Shown here piece by piece: positions 36,494 through 45,667 of a DNA stretch of 64,000 nt; position 1 is the first letter of the stretch, and the number at the start of each line of letters is the position of its first letter. The notes under the pieces are model-generated. The model was not told the DNA's origin. It did not search any database and saw only the letters and a list, made by a program, of their open reading frames with translations. The stretch comes from Methanoregulaceae archaeon (GTDB taxonomy: Archaea > Halobacteriota > Methanomicrobia > Methanomicrobiales > Methanospirillaceae): positions 33,718 to 97,717 of the forward strand of contig JACTUB010000008.1 in the NCBI GenBank assembly GCA_015660885.1, written 5' to 3'. The translations under genes and the position numbers were made by a program.

Positions 36494-36625
36494 TCAATAA
36501 TACCTGAAATCCGCATACCACGGATCCATGTAGTCCTTGAGATATCCGTGTTTTTCAAGGTGTCGCGTGTTGGCTTCTTCAACAGACAAAGGTATCCAAA
36601 AGTCTCGGATTAATCGTAATTCGTG
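36494..36625 (-). pseudogene. C-terminal gene fragment, unknown family
   Basis: A minus-strand open stretch of 43 codons with very protein-like composition: IRDFWIPLSVEEANTRHLEK, then HGYLKDYMDPWYADFRYY and a TGA stop. No ATG or GTG is available; a TTG at 36589 would give 31 residues without a Shine-Dalgarno. It reads like the 3' end of a gene whose 5' part was lost next to the rpl3 promoter. I do not recognise it. Confidence 0.4.
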
Positions 36626-36670
36626 TCAAAATGGGAATAACCTACACGCAGAAAAAGGATTGATTAACAC

Positions 36671-37684
36671 ATGCCAAAAATAAACAGACCCCGCCGTGGT
36701 TCTCTTGCATTCAGCCCAAGAAAGCGTGCAAAGAGCCCGATCCCAAAATATCAATCGTGGCCCCTCTATGATGGGGCGCCGATACTGCAGGGATTTGCTG
36801 GATATAAGGTAGGTATGACGCATGTTATCATGGTGGATGATCACAAGAGCAGTCCCACTGAGGGAAAGGAAATTATGGTGCCGGTAACCGTTATTGAAAT
36901 CCCCTCGATGAAGGTCGCTGCGATTCGTGCTTACTCCAGAGATACCTATGGCAAACATGCATTGACAGAAGTCTGGGCTGATCAGCTCGATTCTGTTCTG
37001 GGGCGACGTATAATCCTGCCAAAGGATTATGACCAGGAGACTGCACTGAAGAAATTTTCTGAAGCAGTTGCAGCCGGTACTGTCGCAGAGATTTATGCGG
37101 TTTCCTATACACAACCTGCGATCCTCACGGGTGTCCCGAAGAAAGTGCCTGATCTCATGGAGATCAAAATAGGTGGGGGCGACATCAAAAAACAGTGGGA
37201 GTATGGACAGGGGCTCCTTGGAAACGAAGTTTCCCTGAACAACGTCATCCAGACTGGTGCATATGCTGACATAACCGCAATCACAACCGGTAAAGGAACG
37301 AATGGTGCAGTAAAGCGTTGGGGTATAGCCCTGCGAAAGCGAAAACACTCTGTTGGTGGAAAAGAACGCCATCTTGGTACTCTTGGACCCTGGAATCCCC
37401 ATCATGTCCGGTGGCAGGTACCTCAGATGGGCCAGCTGGGATACCAGCAGCGGACAGAATTTAACAAGCGTATTTTACGGGTCAGTGAAAACTCCAGCGA
37501 GATCACACCAGCCGGGGGTTTCCTCCATTATGGTGTGCTTAAAAGCCCGTACGTCCTTGTCAAAGGTTCGATTCCGGGCCCTGTAAAGCGGCTTATACGT
37601 ATTCGTCCGGCAATGCGCCTGGGTGAACATGTCGTGAGGATGCCGACAATTCAGTTTGTGAGCATCCAGAGTAAACAGGGATGA
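36671..37684 (+). CDS. rpl3: 50S ribosomal protein L3 (uL3)
   Basis: The product has 337 residues, the usual archaeal length. It begins [20 protein letters not shown] and contains [22 protein letters not shown] and [20 protein letters not shown] segments, the extension that reaches the peptidyl transferase centre. It is the first gene of the 14-kb ribosomal protein operon, so the operon promoter must lie in 36500-36660. The ATG is preceded by AAGGATTG. L4 follows 6 bases after the stop. Confidence 0.98.
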   Translation: MPKINRPRRGSLAFSPRKRAKSPIPKYQSWPLYDGAPILQGFAGYKVGMTHVIMVDDHKSSPTEGKEIMVPVTVIEIPSMKVAAIRAYSRDTYGKHALTEVWADQLDSVLGRRIILPKDYDQETALKKFSEAVAAGTVAEIYAVSYTQPAILTGVPKKVPDLMEIKIGGGDIKKQWEYGQGLLGNEVSLNNVIQTGAYADITAITTGKGTNGAVKRWGIALRKRKHSVGGKERHLGTLGPWNPHHVRWQVPQMGQLGYQQRTEFNKRILRVSENSSEITPAGGFLHYGVLKSPYVLVKGSIPGPVKRLIRIRPAMRLGEHVVRMPTIQFVSIQSKQG

Positions 37685-37690
37685 TCAGAG

Positions 37691-38437
37691 ATGAAAGCAC
37701 AGGTTAAAACACTTGATGGTGGAATCGCGAAAGACATTGAGCTTCCGGAACTCTTTTCGGAAGAATACCGCCCCGATCTGATCAAAAAGGCAGTAATAGC
37801 TCTTCAGAGCACGCGGCGGCAACCCCATGGAACGAATCCGTTTGCAGGTATCTGTTCCTCGGCAGTCGGATGGGGAAGTGGTCGTGGTTCATCGCATGTG
37901 CCCCGTATAAAAAATGGTTCACGTGCTGCAAAAGTTCCCCAGGCCAAGGGAGGTCGTGAAGCACATCCTCCGAAAGTCGCGAAAATTTTGATTAAAGAGA
38001 TCAATCAGAAAGAAAAACAGAAGGCTTTCCGCTCGGCGGTAGCCGCAAGCATTTCCGCAGATCTTATCCGCGGTCGCGGTCACAGGTTTGATGGAGTGGT
38101 TCCCGTAATTTTTGAAGATAAGTTTGAATCACTCATCCGCACGCAAGACGTCATAACAGCGCTGACAACCGCTGGTGTCTATCATGATATCGAACGTGCG
38201 AAGGAGAGTAAGAAGGTCCGTGCCGGAAGAGGTAAGATGCGTGGTCGCCGTTTCAAACAGAGAAAGAGCCTTCTCATTGTCACAGCCGAACAACCACTGC
38301 GTGCAGCACGCAATCTATCCGGTGTCGATGTTGTGACCGTTGACCAATTGAACGTTGAGCATCTTGCACCGGGTATGCTGGCAGGACGATTGACGATCTG
38401 GACAGAGGGCGCACTGATAAGACTGGAGGGGAGATAA
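37691..38437 (+). CDS. rpl4: 50S ribosomal protein L4 (uL4)
   Basis: A protein of 248 residues with the archaeal/eukaryal L4 signature. KAQVKTLDGGIAKDIELPEL opens the chain. The long basic loop is WGSGRGSSHVPRIKNGSRAAKVPQAKGGREAHPPK, lining the exit tunnel. MRGRRFKQRKSLLIVTAEQP lies late in the chain. In bacteria L4 also autoregulates its operon; no evidence for that is seen here. The L23 start codon follows immediately. Confidence 0.98.
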   Translation: MKAQVKTLDGGIAKDIELPELFSEEYRPDLIKKAVIALQSTRRQPHGTNPFAGICSSAVGWGSGRGSSHVPRIKNGSRAAKVPQAKGGREAHPPKVAKILIKEINQKEKQKAFRSAVAASISADLIRGRGHRFDGVVPVIFEDKFESLIRTQDVITALTTAGVYHDIERAKESKKVRAGRGKMRGRRFKQRKSLLIVTAEQPLRAARNLSGVDVVTVDQLNVEHLAPGMLAGRLTIWTEGALIRLEGR

Positions 38438-38686
38438 ATGGCTCTGAAATACCCGTTTGTTACGGAAAAAGCGATGGTCCTTTTAGAGAACCAGAGCAAA
38501 CTTCAGTTCTTAGTCAGCCGTGAAGCCACCAAGAATCAGATCAAACGTGAAATTGAAAAGTCGTTTGGACAGAACGTCAAAAACATTCGAACGCTCATGA
38601 CCATGCACGGAGAAAAGAAGGCAATCGTGAGTTTTGAGAATGAAAAAGCCGCAGAGGAAATTCTCAGCCGGCTTGGCATTATGTAG
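38438..38686 (+). CDS. rpl23: 50S ribosomal protein L23 (uL23)
   Basis: An 82-residue single-domain protein at the exit-tunnel rim, docking site for SRP and chaperones. The family pattern is YPFVTEKAMVLLENQSKLQF, KNQIKREIEKSFGQNVKNIR and a C-terminal AAEEILSRLGIM. Its ATG abuts the L4 stop, with GGAGG 7-11 bases upstream inside L4. Length is normal for archaea. Confidence 0.97.
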   Translation: MALKYPFVTEKAMVLLENQSKLQFLVSREATKNQIKREIEKSFGQNVKNIRTLMTMHGEKKAIVSFENEKAAEEILSRLGIM

Positions 38687-38695
38687 GTGGGAAAC

Positions 38696-39412
38696 ATGGG
38701 ACATCGAATCACAACACAGAGCAGGGGCAAGGGAGGCCCGACATATCGAGCACCATCCCACCGGTACAAGGCTGAACTCAAACACATCGGTGATGATACA
38801 CAGACAATCATCGGAAGCGTTATCGATATCGAACATGATCCAGCACGCAATGCACCGATCGCGGTCGTCAGACTTGAAGATGGTGCAAAAGTCTACATGC
38901 TGGTTACTGAAGGTCTGGGCATTGGTGAGACAATTAGCTGGGGATCTGATGTTGAGATAAAGAACGGTAACACGCTAACTCTTCAGAATATTCCTACAGG
39001 GACATACATATGTAATATCGAGTCGCGCCCGAACGATGGCGGCAAATTCGTCCGTTCTTCCGGTGTTCAGGCAGTTGTTATTGATAAGATCGATGACCGG
39101 GTCGGTATCCGGATGCCCAGTGGAAAGACCAAATGGTTTAACGCACGATGCCGGGCAACCATCGGAATTGTTGCCGGTGGCGGTCGTGTCGACAAACCGT
39201 TTGTGAAAGCAGGCAACAAATACCACAAGATGCAGAACACAGCGTCGAACTGGCCACGCGTCCGTGGTGTCGCGATGAACGTTATTGACCACCCGTTCGG
39301 TGGCGGCGGTCACCAGCATCCCGGTCGGCCGAAGACGATTGCACGAGGCACCTCACCAGGAAGAACGGTTGGTCATGTGGCTGCACGCAGGACAGGTAAG
39401 AGCAGGAAGTGA
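38696..39412 (+). CDS. rpl2: 50S ribosomal protein L2 (uL2)
   Basis: A 238-residue protein with GHRITTQSRGKGGPTYRAPS at the start, an OB-fold and SH3-like core, and the conserved C-terminal VRGVAMNVIDHPFGGGGHQH, whose His is essential near the peptidyl transferase centre. I chose the ATG at 38696, with AGGTGGG upstream, over an in-frame GTG at 38687, because homologues begin MGHRI. Confidence 0.98.
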   Translation: MGHRITTQSRGKGGPTYRAPSHRYKAELKHIGDDTQTIIGSVIDIEHDPARNAPIAVVRLEDGAKVYMLVTEGLGIGETISWGSDVEIKNGNTLTLQNIPTGTYICNIESRPNDGGKFVRSSGVQAVVIDKIDDRVGIRMPSGKTKWFNARCRATIGIVAGGGRVDKPFVKAGNKYHKMQNTASNWPRVRGVAMNVIDHPFGGGGHQHPGRPKTIARGTSPGRTVGHVAARRTGKSRK

Positions 39413-39417
39413 TCGGT

Positions 39418-39837
39418 ATGGCAGCACCAAAAAAGACTCAGAAGAGAATGCCACGACGGCGTGAGGAGTTCACCTATCGTGGATTTAAGATCGACGAGCT
39501 GAAAGCGATGGGGATAAGCGAACTTCTTCCCCTTATGCCAGCCCGTGCACGCCGCAAGGTTGTACGAGGTTTTTCTCGTGGTGAGGAAACATTACTCGCA
39601 AAGGTCCATGAAGGTGACGAGAAAATAAGAACACACCTGCGTGAAATGATCGTCATGCCAGAGATGGTTGGCAAATCAATTGAGATTTACAATGGTAAAG
39701 AATTCATGAAAGTCGAATTTCAGCCGGAGTCTGTCTTCCACTATCTTGGTGAGTTTGCATTGACACGAAAGAGGGTCTCTCACGGCAGCGCCGGTATCGG
39801 CGCGACAAGAGGCAGCAAGTACGTTCCGCTGAAGTGA
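39418..39837 (+). CDS. rps19: 30S ribosomal protein S19 (uS19)
   Basis: A 139-residue archaeal-length S19. The basic N-terminus ([20 protein letters not shown]) precedes the S19 fold with [40 protein letters not shown] and the final [19 protein letters not shown]. It binds the 16S head near the A-site finger. A GTG at 39409 overlapping the L2 stop is an alternative start. The gene overlaps L22 candidate starts at its stop. Confidence 0.97.
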   Translation: MAAPKKTQKRMPRRREEFTYRGFKIDELKAMGISELLPLMPARARRKVVRGFSRGEETLLAKVHEGDEKIRTHLREMIVMPEMVGKSIEIYNGKEFMKVEFQPESVFHYLGEFALTRKRVSHGSAGIGATRGSKYVPLK

Positions 39838-39842
39838 TGTAC

Positions 39843-40307
39843 ATGGCACGAATTGATTATTCACAGAAAATTAGCGGCGACACCATCGCAAAAGCGAAAG
39901 CCAACGAACTTAACATGTCGCCAAAGCATTCGATCGAGATTGCCACGTTCATCAGGCACCAGCATGTGAACGACGCAATTGCGTATCTGAACGAGGTTAT
40001 CGGTTTAAAGAAAGCCATTCCGTTCCGGCGTTTTAACCGGAATGTGGCACACAAACGCGGGCTTCCGGGTGACTGGGATGCCGGAAGATACCCGGTAAAA
40101 GCATCCAAGGCATATATCCGTATCCTTGAATCGGTTAAGAAGAATGCCGAATATATCGGTCTTGATGCAGATAATCTTGAGATTATCCACGTATCTGCAA
40201 ACCGCGGACGGGCTCAGAAATCTTTTTTTCCCCGTGCAATGGGACGTGCAACCCCCAAGGTGCGTGAATCCGTGAACATCGAAATCGTTGTCCGCGAGGT
40301 GTCGTAA
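39843..40307 (+). CDS. rpl22: 50S ribosomal protein L22 (uL22)
   Basis: A 154-residue protein. It carries the archaeal/eukaryal L22 features: [40 protein letters not shown] and the hairpin that lines the tunnel ([20 protein letters not shown]). Starts at 39834 (GTG) and 39837 (ATG, TGATG overlap) are also possible; MARIDYSQ at 39843 is closest to homologues. Its stop TAA overlaps the S3 ATG by one base. Confidence 0.97.
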   Translation: MARIDYSQKISGDTIAKAKANELNMSPKHSIEIATFIRHQHVNDAIAYLNEVIGLKKAIPFRRFNRNVAHKRGLPGDWDAGRYPVKASKAYIRILESVKKNAEYIGLDADNLEIIHVSANRGRAQKSFFPRAMGRATPKVRESVNIEIVVREVS

Positions 40308-41005
40308 TGGCTGTGGAGCAGAAGTTTATTTCAGAGGGAGTACGGAAAGCCCGCGTTGAAAAGTACCTGTCCAGAGAACTGAAACGGGCAGGATATGGCG
40401 GCATGGACATCGCAAGAACTCCGCTGGGCACACAGGTGACCATCTTTGCAGAAAAACCGGGGATTGTCATTGGTAAGGGTGGAAAACTGGTCCACCAGCT
40501 GACCCTGGACCTTGCTCAGAACTATGGAGTTGAATCTCCCCAGATCGAAGTCCAGCAGGTTACAAATCCCAGCTTTAACGCCCAAATCATGGCAGAACGA
40601 CTGGCAAACGCTCTTGAACGCGGGTGGTACTTCCGCAAAGCGGGGTCAAGTATTCTTCGCCGGGTTATGGATTCCGGAGCGTTGGGATGTGAAGTCGTAA
40701 TCGCCGGAAAATTGACCGGTGCGCGAGCCCGTACCCAGAAGTTTACTGAAGGATACATCAAACACTGCGGTGAACCGAGCAACACAATTGTTGAAAAAGG
40801 CTATGCGGTTGCTATCAAAAAACTTGGTGTCATAGGTGTTCAGGTCAAGCTGGTTCCTGCAGGTGCGAAACTACCGGATCACTTCTCCGTAATTGAACAG
40901 GAAAAGAAGCGCATGGCACCTAAAGTTACCGTCACGGATATTGGCGAGCTTGACTCTGATGAACCTGCACTTCCCGATGAAGTACCGTTTATGGAGGACC
41001 AGTAA
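40307..41005 (+). CDS. rps3: 30S ribosomal protein S3 (uS3)
   Basis: A 232-residue protein. It has an N-terminal KH domain with the GxxG loop in GIVIGKGGKLVHQLTLDL, then the S3 C-terminal domain (LGCEVVIAGKLTGARARTQK, EGYIKHCGEPSNTIVEKGYA). An acidic tail ends DEPALPDEVPFMEDQ. It lines the mRNA entry channel. One-base overlaps with L22 and L29 show tight translational coupling. Confidence 0.97.
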   Translation: MAVEQKFISEGVRKARVEKYLSRELKRAGYGGMDIARTPLGTQVTIFAEKPGIVIGKGGKLVHQLTLDLAQNYGVESPQIEVQQVTNPSFNAQIMAERLANALERGWYFRKAGSSILRRVMDSGALGCEVVIAGKLTGARARTQKFTEGYIKHCGEPSNTIVEKGYAVAIKKLGVIGVQVKLVPAGAKLPDHFSVIEQEKKRMAPKVTVTDIGELDSDEPALPDEVPFMEDQ

Positions 41006-41208
41006 TGGCAATATTACGAGCTCGGGATGTTCCGCAGCTTTCAGACGTAGAACTGCAGGAACAGATGGACAAGCTCCGGATGGAGCTTGTCCAGCATTAT
41101 GGGAAAGTCAGTGCCGGTGGCGCAACAGAGAATCCGGGTCACATAGGTGAACTCAGGCGAACGATTGCCCGTTTGATAACCGAACAGAATCGCAGGAGAA
41201 CCGTATGA
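41005..41208 (+). CDS. rpl29: 50S ribosomal protein L29 (uL29)
   Basis: A 67-residue helical hairpin: LRARDVPQLSDVELQEQMDK, ELVQHYGKVSAGGATENPG and the conserved ELRRTIARLITEQNRRR. It binds at the tunnel exit next to L23. TAATG junction with S3 and ATGA junction with rnp1. Confidence 0.96.
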   Translation: MAILRARDVPQLSDVELQEQMDKLRMELVQHYGKVSAGGATENPGHIGELRRTIARLITEQNRRRTV

Positions 41209-41489
41209 TCACTCCCCAGAATGTCCTCCGGCATGAATTGATCGGACTGGATGTTCTGGTATCGGGAGCGACAAATCCCCTTCACCGGGGGCTATCCGGT
41301 CACATCATCGATGAGACAAAAAATATGCTGATACTCGAGACCTCACAGGGGGTTAAACGCATCCCCAAGATGCACAGCAGATTTCAACTGCGCCTTCCAT
41401 GCAGCGAACTTGTTGAGATAGATGGATCCGTGATGGTTCTGACTCCTGAAAAGAGAATCAACCTGCACGAGAAGAAGAGGATAAAATAA
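41205..41489 (+). CDS. rnp1: Ribonuclease P protein component 1 (Rpp29/Rnp1)
   Basis: The product has 94 residues with an Sm-like barrel: [38 protein letters not shown], then [16 protein letters not shown]. It is the archaeal Pop4/Rpp29 subunit, pairing with Rpp21 to bind the specificity domain of RNase P RNA and help mature tRNA 5' ends. Its place between L29 and S17 is standard for Euryarchaeota. ATGA overlap with L29. Confidence 0.95.
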   Translation: MITPQNVLRHELIGLDVLVSGATNPLHRGLSGHIIDETKNMLILETSQGVKRIPKMHSRFQLRLPCSELVEIDGSVMVLTPEKRINLHEKKRIK

Positions 41490-41815
41490 TGGCACTAAAC
41501 ATTGGATTGGACGTTCAGGCACCAAAACAAGAATGTCAGGACGTTAATTGTCCGTTTCACGGCACTTTACCGGTGCGCGGCCAGGTGATCACCGGCAAAG
41601 TCGTGAGCGATCGAATGATGGGAACGGTAGTGGTAGCACGCAATTACCTGCACTACATCCGTAAATACAAGCGGTACGAGAAACGCAGCTCGAAACTTCA
41701 TGCTCACAATCCTTCCTGTATTCAGGTAAAGGTTGGCGATATGGTGAAGATCGCCGAGTGCAGACCTCTGTCGAAGAGCACAACCTTCGTTGTTGTGGAG
41801 GTGCTTCAGCAATGA
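41489..41815 (+). CDS. rps17: 30S ribosomal protein S17 (uS17)
   Basis: A 108-residue OB-fold protein with the archaeal N-terminal extension containing [17 protein letters not shown]. The core has [32 protein letters not shown] and [20 protein letters not shown]. It binds 16S helix 11. The two Cys and one His in the N-terminal extension are a usual archaeal feature. Confidence 0.97.
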   Translation: MALNIGLDVQAPKQECQDVNCPFHGTLPVRGQVITGKVVSDRMMGTVVVARNYLHYIRKYKRYEKRSSKLHAHNPSCIQVKVGDMVKIAECRPLSKSTTFVVVEVLQQ

Positions 41816-42210
41816 AGGCGAAGCAGTCCACAATACCCCGTGCACTTGCAACGGGCACGAGGCTTGCATGTGCCGATAACACCGGCGCAAGGACCGTGCA
41901 GATCATCTCGGTCTTTGGGTACCATGGTGTCAGGCGCCGTCAGCCTAAGCTGGGTTTGGGGGATCTCGCCACGGTCAGCGTTCAGAAAGGCACTCCAGAC
42001 ATGCGCCGCAAGCTGGTGCGTGCAGTGATCATCCGCCAGAAAAAGGAGATGCGAAGGCCTAATGGAATGCGGGTATCCTTTGATGACAATGCAGTTGTCG
42101 TCGTCGATGAAAAGAATGAGCCAAAAGGAACGGAGATCAAGGGTCCGGTAGCACGTGAAGTGGCAGAACGGTTCCCTAAGCTCGGGTCCATGGCTACGAT
42201 CATAGTGTGA
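41812..42210 (+). CDS. rpl14: 50S ribosomal protein L14 (uL14)
   Basis: A 132-residue protein with [60 protein letters not shown] and a C-terminal [20 protein letters not shown]. It sits at the subunit interface (bridge B8). The ATG at 41812 overlaps the S17 TGA, which fixes the start; a longer in-frame extension inside S17 is rejected. Confidence 0.97.
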   Translation: MKAKQSTIPRALATGTRLACADNTGARTVQIISVFGYHGVRRRQPKLGLGDLATVSVQKGTPDMRRKLVRAVIIRQKKEMRRPNGMRVSFDDNAVVVVDEKNEPKGTEIKGPVAREVAERFPKLGSMATIIV

Positions 42211-42220
42211 GGTGTGCAAT

Positions 42221-42586
42221 ATGGTACGAATCGAAAGCGAACAGCCAAGAAAGCAGAGAAAAGCACGATATCAGGCACCTTTACACGTGAAAACCAAATA
42301 CCTCAACGCCCCGTTGTCTTCTGCGCTTAAAGAACAATATAAGAAAAAGACGGTACGTGTGATTAAAGGTGATACCGTAAAGGTAACCCGCGGGGATTTC
42401 GTTGGTGATGAGGGACTTGTGGATGCAGTTGATACCAAGAAATCGAAGATTGTTGTCCATGGTGTTTCGTCCACAAAGGCTGACGGAACCGAAGTACCCC
42501 GGGTCATCGATGCCTCTAATGTGCAAATTACCAAACTGAATTTCACTGACAAACGCCGCGAGGCAAAATTAGGGGAGGCTGAATAA
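42221..42586 (+). CDS. rpl24: 50S ribosomal protein L24 (uL24, archaeal L26-like)
   Basis: A 121-residue protein. A basic N-terminus (EQPRKQRKARYQAPLHVK) precedes the KOW motif (VIKGDTVKVTRGDFVGDEGL) and a C-terminal region DASNVQITKLNFTDKRREAK. It is an early 23S assembly protein. The ATG at 42221 has GAGGTG upstream; a GTG at 42212 is less likely. One-base overlap with S4e. Confidence 0.96.
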   Translation: MVRIESEQPRKQRKARYQAPLHVKTKYLNAPLSSALKEQYKKKTVRVIKGDTVKVTRGDFVGDEGLVDAVDTKKSKIVVHGVSSTKADGTEVPRVIDASNVQITKLNFTDKRREAKLGEAE

Positions 42587-43311
42587 TGTCGGATCATCTC
42601 AAACGACTGAATGCCCCAGACTCATGGCACATTGCAAAGAAGACCACAAAATTTGTTACGAAAACGGCACCCGGACCGCACAATGCAAATGCAATGCCTA
42701 TTGCAGTCTGGCTCCGCGATCACATGGGGTTCGCAAGGAATCTGAAAGAAGTCAAGCAGATCCTCAATCAGAATGATGTTATCATCAACGGAAGACCCTG
42801 CAGGGATCCGAAGATGGGAATCGGACTCTTTGACATAGTCTCTCTGCCGAAGATCAACAAGTTCTACCGGATCCTTCGTGACAAGAATGGTCATCATGTC
42901 TCAATTGAGATCGATGCAGATGCTGCAAAGACCCGGTTATGCAAGGTAAAAAACAAAACGATTATTCCAGGTGGCAAGATCCAGCTGAACATGAGAGATG
43001 GTGCGAACCTGCTCGCTGACAACACCTTCAAATCCGGTGATTCGATCGTTTTGTCTCTTGAACCTGAAACACGATTCAACATCGTCGACCACTTCCCCTT
43101 TGCAGTAGGTAACATGGCGATGGTAATCGGGGGACGTCATTCAGGAAAAGTTGCAAGAATCATTGATATTATCAAGATGCACGGAAGCGTACCCAATAAG
43201 ATAATCCTTGATGATGAAACAACCAAGACACGCTTTGACACGATTTCACCGTATATCTATATGGTTGGTAAACAGACACCCGCGATAGCAACCTGGGGGA
43301 TTGAACAGTGA
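42586..43311 (+). CDS. rps4e: 30S ribosomal protein S4e
   Basis: An archaeal/eukaryal-specific protein of 241 residues. [20 protein letters not shown] starts it, an S4 RNA-binding domain follows ([20 protein letters not shown]), then the S4e central domain, and a C-terminal KOW-like segment [19 protein letters not shown]. Length is typical. TAATG junction with L24 and GTGA overlap with L5. Confidence 0.97.
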   Translation: MSDHLKRLNAPDSWHIAKKTTKFVTKTAPGPHNANAMPIAVWLRDHMGFARNLKEVKQILNQNDVIINGRPCRDPKMGIGLFDIVSLPKINKFYRILRDKNGHHVSIEIDADAAKTRLCKVKNKTIIPGGKIQLNMRDGANLLADNTFKSGDSIVLSLEPETRFNIVDHFPFAVGNMAMVIGGRHSGKVARIIDIIKMHGSVPNKIILDDETTKTRFDTISPYIYMVGKQTPAIATWGIEQ

Positions 43312-43814
43312 CATCGATGCGTGATATCTATATCGACAAGTTAGTCGTTCATATGGGAGTCGGCGAGAGCGGCGAAAAGCTCGTAAAAGCTGAAAACATC
43401 ATGAAGACAATCACCAAACAGACTCCTGTCAGGAGCATTGCCAGGATGACTCAGCCGGCATTCTCCATACGCAAGGGTGCCCCGATCGGCTGCAAGGTCA
43501 CGCTCCGGGGCAAAACAGCCCGTGATTTTTTTGCGACATCGATCGGGATCATCAACAAAACGGTCTTTGAAAGCCAGTTTGACAAGAGCGGGAATATTTC
43601 ATTTGGAATTGAAGAACATACGGATTTTCCCGGCATGTCCTACGACCCACAAGTTGGCATCTTTGGTATGGATGTCAATGTTGTGCTCGAACGCAAAGGT
43701 ATCCGGATCACCCGCAGGCGCATGGAGCAGAAAAAACTCCCGTCAAAACAGCGCGTGAAGAAAGAGGATGCAATCGCATTTCTCAAGGAGCAGTATCAGG
43801 TTGAGGTGCGCTAA
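43308..43814 (+). CDS. rpl5: 50S ribosomal protein L5 (uL5)
   Basis: A 168-residue 5S rRNA-binding protein. [20 protein letters not shown] is the archaeal start, followed by [32 protein letters not shown] and [20 protein letters not shown]. The start may be GTG at 43308 (overlapping the S4e TGA) or ATG at 43317. A GGGGGATT upstream is better placed for the GTG. Confidence 0.97.
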   Translation: MTSMRDIYIDKLVVHMGVGESGEKLVKAENIMKTITKQTPVRSIARMTQPAFSIRKGAPIGCKVTLRGKTARDFFATSIGIINKTVFESQFDKSGNISFGIEEHTDFPGMSYDPQVGIFGMDVNVVLERKGIRITRRRMEQKKLPSKQRVKKEDAIAFLKEQYQVEVR

Positions 43815-43969
43815 TGGCTGGAGAACAGAAGAAGATCTATGGTCGTGGTGCGAACGAATGCAAGATGTGCGGGCGTAAACAGGGACTCGTACGCAGATAT
43901 CATATCATGTTCTGCAGGCAGTGCTTTCGCGAGTGGGCCCGTAAAATCGGATTTAAAAAGATGAGCTGA
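43814..43969 (+). CDS. rps14: 30S ribosomal protein S14 type Z (uS14)
   Basis: A 51-residue zinc-binding S14: [40 protein letters not shown], then [11 protein letters not shown]. The four zinc ligands C16, C19, C34 and C37 are all present. Its ATG overlaps the L5 stop by one base, and S8 starts 13 bases after its stop. Confidence 0.97.
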   Translation: MAGEQKKIYGRGANECKMCGRKQGLVRRYHIMFCRQCFREWARKIGFKKMS

Positions 43970-43982
43970 AGGTGAATGCACA

Positions 43983-44375
43983 ATGACACGAAGTAACCCA
44001 ATAGCAGATGGAATGTGTTCGTTAAAAAATGCCGGTGATACCGGCAAGTCCGTGTGCATCATCGAACCGGCAAGCAAACTCCTCGGTGCGATGCTCCGCA
44101 TTATGCAGGACGCCGGTTATATCAGCAGTTTTGAATTCGTAGATGATGGCAGGGGAGGACAGCTCAAGGTTCACCTCACGGGCAAAATTAACCGCTGTGG
44201 TGCAATAAACCCGCGGTTTTCGGTACAGATGGATGAGATGGAATACTGGGAGAAGCAGTATCTCCCTGGAAAGAACTTCGGGCTCCTGATTCTTTCGACT
44301 TCGCGTGGTGTTAAATCCCACGAAGAGGCGAGAAAAGAAGGCATCGGTGGCGAGCTTCTCGGGTATGTATATTGA
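43983..44375 (+). CDS. rps8: 30S ribosomal protein S8 (uS8)
   Basis: A 130-residue protein with the archaeal S8 pattern: SNPIADGMCSLKNAGDTGKS at the N-terminus, MLRIMQDAGYISSFEFVDDG, and the conserved C-terminal ILSTSRGVKSHEEARKEGIG followed by GELLGYVY. It binds the central domain of 16S rRNA. AGGTGA lies 7 bases before the ATG. Confidence 0.97.
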   Translation: MTRSNPIADGMCSLKNAGDTGKSVCIIEPASKLLGAMLRIMQDAGYISSFEFVDDGRGGQLKVHLTGKINRCGAINPRFSVQMDEMEYWEKQYLPGKNFGLLILSTSRGVKSHEEARKEGIGGELLGYVY

Positions 44376-44387
44376 AGGTGCTAGATC

Positions 44388-44912
44388 ATGTCGGCAGTCA
44401 GAATAGTTAAGATTCCCGAGGGTGTAAAAGCGTCTCTGGATGGCTCGCAACTTCGCGTGAAAGGGCCAAAAGGGTTGCTCTCACGAAACATGCGGTTTCC
44501 TCAGGTCGTTATAACCTGTGAAGGAAACGAGGTCACCATATCAACCGAGTCCGGAAGGAAAGAGATGATAGCGATGGTCGGGACACTGGAGGCTCATACG
44601 AAAAACATGTGTCGGGGTGTCAGCGAAGGATTTGAGTACCACATGAAAATGGTTTACAGCCACTTCCCGATCCAACTGAAACTTCAGGGAAATCGCCTTG
44701 AGATTGCCAACTTCCTCGGTGAGAAAAAGGCGCGCTACGCACGGATTGAAACGGGTGTTACAGCAAAGATCGCAAATGATGAAGTTGTGCTCACGGGAAT
44801 CGACCGCGAACTGGTCGGAACCTCGGCAGCGAACATTGAGCATGCAACCCATATACGTGACCGCGACCCGAGGGTCTTTCAGGACGGCATCTATATTGTT
44901 CAGAGGGGCTGA
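44388..44912 (+). CDS. rpl6: 50S ribosomal protein L6 (uL6)
   Basis: A 174-residue protein of two related RNA-binding domains: IVKIPEGVKASLDGSQLRVK, GPKGLLSRNM, GVSEGFEYHMKMVYSHFPIQ, then TGIDRELVGTSAANIEHATH and DPRVFQDGIYI. It binds near the GTPase-associated centre. A 12-base gap separates it from S8, with GAAGGTG as ribosome binding site. Confidence 0.97.
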   Translation: MSAVRIVKIPEGVKASLDGSQLRVKGPKGLLSRNMRFPQVVITCEGNEVTISTESGRKEMIAMVGTLEAHTKNMCRGVSEGFEYHMKMVYSHFPIQLKLQGNRLEIANFLGEKKARYARIETGVTAKIANDEVVLTGIDRELVGTSAANIEHATHIRDRDPRVFQDGIYIVQRG

Positions 44913-44917
44913 GATCG

Positions 44918-45667
44918 ATGACTACTGAATTAAAACGGTTAATCCGGGTACGCGTTGATAAAGGAGCAGTTTTCAAACGTGATGGATATGGCAAGAAACG
45001 ACAGCTCTCAGATTCCTGGAGAAAGCCCAAAGGGCAGCACAATAAGCAGAGAGAGCAGAAGAAGGCAAAAGGAGTCCTCCCCAAGCCAGGGTTCGGAAGC
45101 CCGATTGCAGTGCGTGGGATGCACCCCAGCGGATTTTTTGAGGTGTTGATCTCTTCGGTAAAAGAACTTGATGGCATTGATCCAAAGACTCATGCAATCC
45201 GGATAGGAGCAACTGTCGGTGAACGCACGCGTGGTGGTCTCCAGGAAAAGGCCATCACGGAAGGTTTCAAAGTGCTGAATGCCCGCACGGTAAAGACCGG
45301 ACCAAAACAGGAAAAGATCCCGGAACCAGCAAAGGCGGCGGAAAAGGCGGCGGACAAAAAAAAGAGCAAAGAAAAGAAGCCCGCAAAGTCAAAAGTTCCG
45401 GTAACACCCGTCAAGAAGGATACAAAGAAGGCAGAGAAAAAGAAGGCAGAAGAGAAAAAGGCTCCGGCAAAAGAAAAGAAATCTGCAAAACCAAAAGCGG
45501 AACCTGCAGAAAAAACACCAGAAAAAACTAAGTCAACGATTCCCGTAAAATCAACCAGGAAATCTGTTAAACCAAAGACGGAAGTGCCTGCCGAAGCCAA
45601 ACCCAAGGCAGCTGCAAAACCAAAGGCAAAAAAGAAGACCGAGTCAGAGGTGAAGAAGAATGAGTGA
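44918..45667 (+). CDS. rpl32e: 50S ribosomal protein L32e with long Lys/Ala/Pro-rich C-terminal extension
   Basis: The product has 249 residues, about twice the usual L32e length. Residues 1-125 are a normal L32e: DGYGKKRQLSDSWRKPKGQH, KPGFGSPIAVRGMHPSGFFE and RIGATVGERTRGGLQEKA. From about residue 130 to the end it is a low-complexity basic tail of Lys, Ala, Pro and Glu with KPKA-like repeats. The tail is probably disordered and could reach out from the ribosome surface or bind rRNA. L19e starts inside the last codons. Confidence 0.95.
   Translation: MTTELKRLIRVRVDKGAVFKRDGYGKKRQLSDSWRKPKGQHNKQREQKKAKGVLPKPGFGSPIAVRGMHPSGFFEVLISSVKELDGIDPKTHAIRIGATVGERTRGGLQEKAITEGFKVLNARTVKTGPKQEKIPEPAKAAEKAADKKKSKEKKPAKSKVPVTPVKKDTKKAEKKKAEEKKAPAKEKKSAKPKAEPAEKTPEKTKSTIPVKSTRKSVKPKTEVPAEAKPKAAAKPKAKKKTESEVKKNE

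Noticed and set aside
36165..36500. 111-codon plus-strand frame before rpl3
   Set aside because: The peptide is rich in Arg/Thr/Asn without domain-like pattern and the DNA folds into several stems. I prefer a structured RNA, but this is not certain.
45190..45606. 138-codon Phe/Ala/Ser-rich open frame on the minus strand
   Set aside because: It is the antisense shadow of the Lys/Ala-rich tail of L32e (AAA/GAA codons read as TTT/TTC).
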